Assembly (NCBI GenBank): GCA_011682595.1
Contig: JAACEH010000272.1
Span: 1 to 5,844, forward strand
Source: Anaerolineaceae bacterium
GTDB taxonomy: Bacteria; Planctomycetota; Phycisphaerae; FEN-1346; JAACEH01
Length of the DNA stretch: 5,844 nt
Direction: 5' to 3'
Position 1 is the stretch's first letter. Each line of letters starts with the position of its first letter. This document shows positions 1-4,624 of the stretch, piece after piece. A program made the translations under genes and the position numbers. Below the pieces are notes generated by a model, which saw only the letters and a program-made list of their open reading frames with translations, ran no database searches and was not told the origin of the DNA.

Positions 1-11
1 GGCGGCAATGC

Positions 12-40
12 TTGACATATGGGCGGTGAGTTATTATAAA
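12..40 (+). promoter_or_regulatory. sigma70-type promoter for the Gld-like operon
   Basis: A perfect -35 hexamer TTGACA (12-17) is followed after exactly 17 bases by TATAAA (35-40), one mismatch from the consensus -10 box. Transcription would start near position 47 and give a leader of about 85 bases before the ATPase start at 133. The AT-rich stretch around 31-40 stands out in an otherwise GC-rich window. It is the only promoter-like pair I noticed, and it sits directly upstream of the first gene. The call rests on sequence match alone; no operator or activator site was recognised. Confidence 0.6.
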
Positions 41-56
41 GTTGGTCTTGCACGGA

Positions 57-71
57 GGCCGGAGGTCGGCC
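57..71 (+). other. small inverted repeat in the operon leader
   Basis: GGCCG (57-61) and CGGCC (67-71) are perfect inverted repeats around a 5-base loop (GAGGT). This could form a short GC-rich hairpin in the predicted 5' leader. It is not followed by a T run, so it is not a terminator, and it does not cover the ribosome binding site at 122-126. In GC-rich DNA such a short stem may be chance. Confidence 0.25.
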
Positions 72-121
72 GTACGGGTTGGAGCGGCCCCGAACAATCC
101 AGCAATCCGAGGAATATAGCC

Positions 122-126
122 GGGAG
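122..126 (+). promoter_or_regulatory. ribosome binding site of the ATPase gene
   Basis: GGGAG lies 6 bases before the ATG at 133. This decides the start: the frame is open further up, to a TTG-like or GTG-like codon near 79, but that would add 18 residues with no family resemblance, and ABC ATPases of this type normally begin with a short Met-Ile-x-Val-x-Asn-Leu strand, which the ATG at 133 gives exactly. Confidence 0.6.
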
Positions 127-132
127 TCCGTG

Positions 133-1086
133 ATGATTGAAGTAGAAAATCTGACCAAGTACTATGGCTCGTTTCTGGCGGTCGACGGCATATCTTTCGG
201 GGTCGACGAGGGCGAGATCATCGGCGTTCTGGGCCCCAACGGAGCCGGCAAGACGACCCTCATCCGCATGCTGACCTGCTTCATGCCCGCCAGCAGCGGA
301 AGGGCCACCGTCAACGGCTACGACATCTTCACCCGGAGCCTGCAGGTCCGCGAGTCGGTCGGCTACATGCCCGAGAGTGTGCCGCTGTACGACGACATGC
401 GGGTCGAGGAGTACCTGAAGTTCCGCGGGCAACTCAAGGCCGTGGGCGGCTTGAAGCTGCAACGGCGGATCGACGAGGTGCTCAAGCAGTGCCAGTTGAC
501 GGACCGCCGCCGGCAGATCATCGCCACGCTGTCGAAGGGGTATCGCCAGAGAGTGGGCCTGGCCGAGTCGCTGCTGGGCGACCCCAAGGTGCTGATCCTC
601 GACGAGCCGACGATCGGGCTGGACCCGGGCCAGATTCGGGAGGCCCGCAAGCTGATCCAACACCTCGGCCAGCGGCACACGGTGCTGCTGTCGAGCCACA
701 TTCTGCACGAGGTCGAACAGATCTGCTCGCGGATAATCATCATCGCCAGCGGCCGCGTTGTAGCCAACGGTCGTCTGGAGGAGTTGAAGACCAGTCTGGG
801 CAGCGTGGGCCGCACCATCCTGGAAGGCAAAGGCAGCGACGCCGACGGTCTGAAGCGGGCCATCGGCTCCTTGCACGGCGTCAGTTCGGTCCGCGTCGAG
901 GGCGACGACGATTACCAGGTCTTTGTGGTCGAGACGGAAAATGGGGCCGACGTCCGCCAGGCGGTCGGCGAGTTGGCCGTACGGCGCGACTGGACCATTC
1001 GCGAACTGCACACTCAACGGCCGACCCTCGAGGAGTTCTACATCCACAAGATCGCCGAGCAGAACCTGAGTCGTCAGGCGGGCTGA
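133..1086 (+). CDS. gldA: GldA-like ABC transporter ATP-binding protein
   Basis: Cytoplasmic ATPase (317 aa) expected to power the permease encoded next. Visible motifs: Walker A GPNGAGKTT (34-42), a Q-loop position GYMPE (78-82) where the usual Gln is replaced as in GldA-type proteins, a signature LSKGYRQRVGLAES (133-146) in the LSKGY form instead of LSGGQ, Walker B VLILDEPT (153-160) with Asp157 and the catalytic Glu158, D-loop GLDP (162-165), and the switch His189 in SSHIL. Residues from about 216 to 317 form the extra C-terminal domain (DUF4162-like) common in ABC-2 ATPases, ending in the typical TLEEFYIHKI. All catalytic residues are intact, so the protein should be active. It is the first gene of the operon, 59 bases before the permease. 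The LSKGYRQR signature and the GldF/GldG neighbours favour GldA over a generic drug or Nod-type exporter ATPase. The symbol reflects family resemblance, not a proven gliding role. Confidence 0.9.
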   Translation: MIEVENLTKYYGSFLAVDGISFGVDEGEIIGVLGPNGAGKTTLIRMLTCFMPASSGRATVNGYDIFTRSLQVRESVGYMPESVPLYDDMRVEEYLKFRGQLKAVGGLKLQRRIDEVLKQCQLTDRRRQIIATLSKGYRQRVGLAESLLGDPKVLILDEPTIGLDPGQIREARKLIQHLGQRHTVLLSSHILHEVEQICSRIIIIASGRVVANGRLEELKTSLGSVGRTILEGKGSDADGLKRAIGSLHGVSSVRVEGDDDYQVFVVETENGADVRQAVGELAVRRDWTIRELHTQRPTLEEFYIHKIAEQNLSRQAG

Positions 1087-1130
1087 GGTCGAGGAAAGTC
1101 CTGAAATGTTCTTTGCGTCGTGATCGCATC

Positions 1131-1137
1131 GAGAGGA
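1131..1137 (+). promoter_or_regulatory. ribosome binding site of the permease gene
   Basis: GAGAGGA lies 8 bases before the ATG at 1146. It selects this start from a frame that is open for several hundred bases upstream (back to about 489) inside the ATPase gene. The upstream part of that frame is Arg/Pro/Gly-rich shadow sequence, whereas residues from 1146 onward match the permease family from the first helix. Confidence 0.7.
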
Positions 1138-1145
1138 TACCAGAG

Positions 1146-1874
1146 ATGTCCAAGATAGCGGCTGTCATGAATCGCGAGTTGCGGGCCTACTTTTACAGCC
1201 CAATGGGCTATGTGATCATCGGCGTGTACCTGGTCATCACGGGGATATTCTTCGGGACGATGGATTTTCTGCCCAACCGGCCGGCCGAGATGCAGGCCGC
1301 GATGAACTACACGGTCCTGTTGCTGGTCTTCCTGCTGCCGGTGCTGACCATGCGCCTGGTCAGCGAGGAGATGAGCAAGGGCACGATCGAGAGCCTGATG
1401 ACCGCCCCGGTGACCGACGCGCAGGTCATCCTGGGCAAGTACTTCAGTTCGGTGGTCTTCTTCCTGGCCCTGCTGGCCCCGACGCTGGCCTACCCGATTG
1501 TGCTGGCCATATTCGGCAGTCCCGACTGGGGGCCCATCGCCGCCGGGTACCTGGGCCTGCTGCTGCTGGGCATGCTCTTCCTGGCCGTCGGACTGCTGGC
1601 CAGTTCCTTCACGCGGCTGCAGATGGTCAGCGCCTTTGTGCCCTTTGTCTTCCTGGCCATCATGACCCTGTTGTGCAGCTTTCTGGCCGAGAAGCTTTCC
1701 GGCCTGTTCAAGTCATTCTTCCGATACATCGGCTTCTACACCCGCTACCAGAATTTCAGCAAGGGCATTATCACCCTGAACGACGTGGTGTTTTTCCTGA
1801 GCCTGACCGCCCTGGCCCTGTTCCTGAGTGTCAAGGTCCTGGAGAGCCGCAAGTGGCGCGGCATGCGGGGCTGA
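1146..1874 (+). CDS. gldF: GldF-like ABC-2 type permease
   Basis: Integral membrane subunit (242 aa) of the ABC system, about the length I expect for GldF-type permeases. Hydrophobic segments suggest six helices, roughly at residues 22-39, 55-71, 98-124, 132-152, 158-182 and 211-232. The N-terminus, with an amphipathic NRELRAYFYSPMGYV stretch before helix 1, is typical of this family (NREL..YF.SP.GYV). After helix 2 comes the cytoplasmic coupling motif MRLVSEEMSKGTIESLM (69-85) followed by TAPVTDAQVILGKY, the EE...GT.E.L...PV pattern shared by ABC-2 permeases that pair with GldA-like ATPases. The protein probably acts as a dimer with two ATPase subunits. The gene follows the ATPase by 59 bases and precedes the GldG gene by 63 bases, with no terminator seen in either gap. 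The substrate cannot be read from the sequence. The family call is firm; the specific GldF name rests on context and length. Confidence 0.88.
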   Translation: MSKIAAVMNRELRAYFYSPMGYVIIGVYLVITGIFFGTMDFLPNRPAEMQAAMNYTVLLLVFLLPVLTMRLVSEEMSKGTIESLMTAPVTDAQVILGKYFSSVVFFLALLAPTLAYPIVLAIFGSPDWGPIAAGYLGLLLLGMLFLAVGLLASSFTRLQMVSAFVPFVFLAIMTLLCSFLAEKLSGLFKSFFRYIGFYTRYQNFSKGIITLNDVVFFLSLTALALFLSVKVLESRKWRGMRG

Positions 1875-1913
1875 CGCGCCCGGCGGCGACGGCAAAGTGG
1901 TGCGAGAACGAAC

Positions 1914-1931
1914 CTCCTGGAGCGGTAGGAG
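1914..1931 (+). promoter_or_regulatory. possible hairpin hiding the GldG ribosome binding site
   Basis: CTCCT (1914-1918) is the exact reverse complement of AGGAG (1927-1931), which is the core of the ribosome binding site AGGAGA (1927-1932) lying 5 bases before the ATG at 1938. The 8-base loop would allow a short stem that covers the site in the mRNA. CCTCC (1913-1917) also resembles the anti-Shine-Dalgarno end of 16S rRNA. The ribosome binding site itself is convincing; the hairpin is only 5 bp and its regulatory role is a guess. Confidence 0.4.
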
Positions 1932-1937
1932 AAAACG

Positions 1938-3272
1938 ATGACCGAGAAAAGTGAGCCCAGGCAGACCAGCGACGGCCCCCCCAAGGCCAAGGCCGCGTCG
2001 AGCAATCCAAGTCGCGTGATCATCGGGGCCAACGTCATAGTGGCTACCGTCCTGGTGATTGGCCTGGTTGTTGCAGCCAACTTCATCGCCTGGTGGGCGA
2101 CCAAAGAGTTTGACCTGAGCAAGGACATGACCGCCCAGGGGGTGCACAGCTTCAGCAGCCGCACCCGCCTGGTTCTGGACAAGATCGATTCGCCGGTGCG
2201 GATGACGTCGCTGTACCTGGCCGAAGAGAAGGACGAGGAGGCCCGCCTGCGGAAGCGCCGCGTGGAGGACCTCCTGGAACTCTACGAATCCAAGGGCCAG
2301 AACATCGAACTGGAACTGATCGACCCGGTCGAGGACTTCGCCGACCTGACGGCCCTGGGCAAACGGATCACCAGGCTCTACAAGGCCGAGACCAAGCCCT
2401 ATGTCGAGGCCATCAACAGCTACCTGGCCCTGGAGAAGGATCTGACCGCTTTTCTGAAATCGGAAGAAGAACTTTTCCGCAAGGCCGGCCAGAACGCCGA
2501 GGTCGGCGGCAACCTGAAGGTGCTGATGACCAACATAAGCTCGCAACTGGCCAAGCACCGGGAGGCGGTTGAACAGACGGTGACTTCGATCAAGTCGTCG
2601 CTGGGCCGCTATCTTGGTCTGCCCGAAAGCGAGCTGCCCGCCCGGCAGGACGAGGGTCAATGGCAGAACATGGGTATCCCTGACTTCAGCGGGGCCACCA
2701 CCCAGATCGGCGGCCTGACCAGCGGGGCGGCCCAACTGTTCAACGCCATCGCCCAGGGCATCAACCAGCAGATGCAGATCGTGGGGGCCAGGCTCCCGGA
2801 GGCGGTGCGGCAGGTCTTTGGCGGGGTGGAGGGTCGGTACCAGGACATGCAGAAACGCCTGCTGGCGATGTCCGAGACCCTCGACAAGCTGGAGCCGCTG
2901 GAGCTGGAGGAGATACGCAACAGCATCCGCCCGAACACGGTCATTGTGGAGTTGGGCACGAAGGTCAGCGTGGTTTCCTACGACGATCTCTGGCCGCCCG
3001 CCCCGGGGCAGAACCGGTTTGACCCGGCGGCCGAAAGGCGATTCAGCGGCGAGGATGCAATCACCTCGGCCCTGGTCCGCATGTCCGCCAAGACCAAGAC
3101 GGCGGCCATCTTCGTCCACTACGGCGGCCTGCCGGTCAGCGAAAACCTGGGGCAGTTCAAGGAGTTGGCTTTGCGGCTGAAGCAGAACAACTTCGAGATC
3201 GCCAACTGGGACCTGTGGCCCGCGAGCAGGAACCGCCGCAAGTCGAGGGCGCCGATAAGTCGGTCCTGGTGA
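1938..3272 (+). CDS. gldG: GldG-family protein, N-terminal part (frameshifted gene)
   Basis: First part of a gene that should run to 4210; family-like sequence ends at Leu426 (codon 3213-3215), and the last 18 residues of this frame are out-of-frame tail. The start ATG is backed by AGGAGA 5 bases upstream. A charged cytoplasmic tail (1-25) leads to one membrane helix (about 27-52), so the rest should face the periplasm. The block after it, EFDLSKDMTAQGVHSFSSRT (57-76), matches the GldG pattern DLT...YSLS..T, followed by VLDKIDSPVRMTSLYLA. ELELIDPVEDFA (124-135) is the usual first-domain strand and turn. Residues about 136-330 are a helix-rich, Glu/Lys/Gln-rich insert. The family pattern resumes at NTVIVELGTKVSVVSYDDLW (333-352) and GEDAITSALVRMS (371-383), the conserved G.[DE].IT.AL motif; HYGG (394-397) stands where GHGE is common. 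It likely belongs to the ABC_transp_aux/GIFT-type fold and works with the ATPase and permease. The insert makes it longer than typical Bacteroidota GldG. Confidence 0.85.
   Translation: MTEKSEPRQTSDGPPKAKAASSNPSRVIIGANVIVATVLVIGLVVAANFIAWWATKEFDLSKDMTAQGVHSFSSRTRLVLDKIDSPVRMTSLYLAEEKDEEARLRKRRVEDLLELYESKGQNIELELIDPVEDFADLTALGKRITRLYKAETKPYVEAINSYLALEKDLTAFLKSEEELFRKAGQNAEVGGNLKVLMTNISSQLAKHREAVEQTVTSIKSSLGRYLGLPESELPARQDEGQWQNMGIPDFSGATTQIGGLTSGAAQLFNAIAQGINQQMQIVGARLPEAVRQVFGGVEGRYQDMQKRLLAMSETLDKLEPLELEEIRNSIRPNTVIVELGTKVSVVSYDDLWPPAPGQNRFDPAAERRFSGEDAITSALVRMSAKTKTAAIFVHYGGLPVSENLGQFKELALRLKQNNFEIANWDLWPASRNRRKSRAPISRSW
3213..3222 (+). other. -1 frameshift inside the GldG gene (one base missing)
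   Basis: Up to NNFEIANWDL (ending at 3215) the family reading is in the frame starting at 1938. From AREQEPPQVEGADKSVLVI (codons from 3218) it continues in the frame one base back. Restoring a single base in CTGTGGCCC (3213-3221), for example to read CTG-xTG-GCC, rejoins the two halves as ...NWDL-x-AREQEPP..., the expected transition between the two halves of the domain. No slippery heptamer of the X-XXY-YYZ type is present, so programmed slippage is unlikely. A sequencing or assembly indel, or a recent mutation, is preferred. Confidence 0.8.
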
Positions 3273-4210
3273 TAATGGTTCCCGAGCCGCCGAACCCGCG
3301 GATGGGCATGAGGAGTCCGCCGGCGACACCCCAGGCCTACGAACCGGTCCGCAAGTACCTGGCCGCCGGCGGGAGGGCCATGTTTTTTACCCGGGTTCAG
3401 GTGAACCCCGGTGACCCCAGGGCTCCCGGCATACCATACCTGGGAATACTGAAGGATTTCGGCCTCGACGTTCGGACCAACATCGGCGCCGTGATGGGCA
3501 TCGACAATGACGAGCGCGACGTGGCGGTCCCGCCGCTGGAGACGACCGAGTACCCCTCCGAGACCAATCGCCGGATGGACCAGCCGGTGATCGCGCCGCT
3601 GCAAGGCATCAAGTCGCGGTTCATCGCCCCGGTCTATATCAAGGTGGCCGACCCGCTGCCCGACGGCGTGCAGGTCCGCTCCCTGGTCGAAGTTCCGGAC
3701 GATGCGAAACACTGGGGCGAATCGGACATGATGCTCGTGGCCAGCAAGTACGAGGGCACGTTCGATCCCGCCAAGGATGTCAAGCCACCCTTCCCGGTCG
3801 CGGTGGCCGTGGTGCGGACGGCAGTTGCCGCCGCTAGCGAAAAGAGCGAAAAGACCGAGGGGGCCGAGGCTTCGGCAAAAGCCGCCGGCCGGGCCGCATC
3901 GAAGATCATCGTCTTCGGCGACGACATGTTCGCCTCGGACCGATTTGTTCAGGCCCACGTCGAGTTGACCCGGACGGGGTTGGCCCTGCTGGACTATCCG
4001 GCCAACGGCGAACTGCTGGTCAATTCCATGCTCTGGCTCAGCGACCAGGAGGACATGATCGCCGTCAGCCCCAAGGCCATGCAGTACGGGCGCATTGGCG
4101 ACCTGGCAGAGTACGGGACGCTGACCCGCTGGCTGCTGTGGGCCGGGCTGCCGGCCGTGGTGGTGTTGATCGGTATCGTGGTCTACTGCGTTCGCGTTCG
4201 AGTGAGGTAA
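3215..4210 (+). CDS. gldG: GldG-family protein, C-terminal part (frameshifted gene)
   Basis: Second part of the broken GldG gene, about residues 427-757 of the rejoined protein. The GTG at 3215 opens this frame but is not a believable independent start: there is no good ribosome binding site, it overlaps the first part, and the protein would begin mid-domain. Visible features: KSVLVIMVPEPP (441-452), then YEPVRKYLAAGGRAMFF (468-484), the family pattern in which a flexible segment is followed by a helix and a GGR turn; DFGLDVRTN; a low-complexity Ala/Glu/Lys/Ser linker (about 632-655); KIIVFGDDMFASD (656-668), matching the conserved strand with GD; ANGELLVNSMLWLSDQEDM (689-707), a hallmark of the family; and a final membrane helix at about 731-752 ending in a short basic tail. 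The complete protein would therefore be anchored at both ends with a large extracytoplasmic domain between. It ends 21 bases before the DUF4340 gene. Confidence 0.82.
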   Translation: MAREQEPPQVEGADKSVLVIMVPEPPNPRMGMRSPPATPQAYEPVRKYLAAGGRAMFFTRVQVNPGDPRAPGIPYLGILKDFGLDVRTNIGAVMGIDNDERDVAVPPLETTEYPSETNRRMDQPVIAPLQGIKSRFIAPVYIKVADPLPDGVQVRSLVEVPDDAKHWGESDMMLVASKYEGTFDPAKDVKPPFPVAVAVVRTAVAAASEKSEKTEGAEASAKAAGRAASKIIVFGDDMFASDRFVQAHVELTRTGLALLDYPANGELLVNSMLWLSDQEDMIAVSPKAMQYGRIGDLAEYGTLTRWLLWAGLPAVVVLIGIVVYCVRVRVR

Positions 4211-4218
4211 GAGGGTAA

Positions 4219-4224
4219 CAGGGA
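4219..4224 (+). promoter_or_regulatory. ribosome binding site of the DUF4340 gene
   Basis: CAGGGA (4219-4224) lies 7 bases before the ATG at 4232 in the 21-base gap after the GldG stop codon (4208-4210). A second purine run, GAGGG (4211-4215), sits further up at poorer spacing. The short gap suggests translational coupling to the GldG gene. Confidence 0.5.
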
Positions 4225-4231
4225 TAACAAG

Positions 4232-4624
4232 ATGAATTTTCGCACGACTCTCATTCTGGCTGCTCTGGCTCTGGTTGCAGCCGGCGGCATCGTGTTGATC
4301 AAGTACTTGCCCGCCGGCGGCGACTCCGCCGACGGCCAGGGGCTGCTTGAACAGCGGGTCTTCAAAGGGGTGGAGCCCGGTGACGTTACGCGGATCGAAG
4401 TCGACCGCTCGGGCGGCCGGCAAGTTCGCCCTGGAGAGGGCCGACTACAAGTGGCGACTGGTCGAGCCCGTGGACGGCCCCGGCAATCGCATCCAGGCCG
4501 ACCTGTTGGCCCGACTGCTGGCCGAGATGTCGTACGAGCGGACGCTGAAGCTCGATCCGGAACAACTCAAGCGAGTGGGACTCGATCCGGCAGTGGCCAC
4601 CGTGCGCTTCACGACCCGCGTTAA
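4232..4624 (+). CDS. DUF4340 protein, N-terminal part (frameshifted gene)
   Basis: Only the first 63 codons (4232-4420, ending ...EVDRSGGR) are the true protein in this frame; the remaining residues to the stop at 4624 are Arg/Pro/Gly-rich out-of-frame sequence. The N-terminus is a signal anchor: MNFR, then a hydrophobic helix at about residues 5-25, then KYLPAGGDS, placing the rest outside the cytoplasm. RVFKGVEPGDVTRIEVDRSG (42-61) is the opening strand pair of the first repeat module, of the usual DUF4340 form (LF...V..I.I.R..G). Read alone, this frame would give a 130-residue truncated product lacking nearly the whole domain. The gene follows GldG by 21 bases, the usual place for a DUF4340 partner of Gld-like ABC systems. 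Confidence 0.7.
   Translation: MNFRTTLILAALALVAAGGIVLIKYLPAGGDSADGQGLLEQRVFKGVEPGDVTRIEVDRSGGRQVRPGEGRLQVATGRARGRPRQSHPGRPVGPTAGRDVVRADAEARSGTTQASGTRSGSGHRALHDPR
4411..4422 (+). other. +1 frameshift inside the DUF4340 gene (one extra base)
   Basis: The frame from 4232 reads ...IEVDRSGGR to 4420; family sequence then continues as KFALERADYKWRLVEP from 4422, one base later. Removing one base from GGGCGGCCGGCA (4411-4422), most simply the C at 4421, gives RSGGRKFALERADYKW, which fits the strand-turn-strand pattern of the later repeat modules in the same protein. The frame then stays open for 474 codons to the window edge. A G/C-rich run with short homopolymers is a plausible place for a sequencing indel; no slippage signal of a known kind is seen. 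Confidence 0.8.

Noticed and set aside
34..1047. Long minus-strand open frame opposite the ATPase gene
   Set aside because: It lies wholly opposite a gene with intact Walker A, signature and Walker B motifs. Its translation is Leu/Ala/Asp/Gln-rich and matches no family; long antisense frames are expected with this G/C-ending codon use.
489..1145. Upstream extension of the permease reading frame inside the ATPase gene
   Set aside because: The frame is open but the translation is Arg/Pro/Gly-rich and out of frame with the ATPase; the ATG at 1146 has a good ribosome binding site and begins the family-like sequence.
1875..1937. Terminator between permease and GldG
   Set aside because: No GC-rich stem followed by a T run is present; the only stem found involves the ribosome binding site.
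3213..3222. Programmed ribosomal frameshifting in GldG
   Set aside because: No slippery heptamer, no stop codon at the shift point and no obvious downstream pseudoknot; GldG proteins are not known to me to use recoding.
1713..3329. Long minus-strand open frame (538 codons) opposite the permease end and GldG
   Set aside because: Same cause: antisense shadow of GC-rich coding sequence. It has no ribosome binding site or recognisable domain, and the plus strand carries clear family motifs.
3215..4210. Separate gene starting at the GTG at 3215
   Set aside because: It would begin in the middle of a GldG domain, lacks an N-terminal anchor or a good ribosome binding site, and overlaps the first half by 58 bases; a broken single gene explains it better.
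4213..4230. I-SceI-like sequence (GGGTAACAGGGATAAC)
   Set aside because: It resembles the I-SceI site only with its two halves swapped, so it does not match the real site (TAGGGATAACAGGGTAAT). It is a chance near-repeat in a gap that carries the ribosome binding site.
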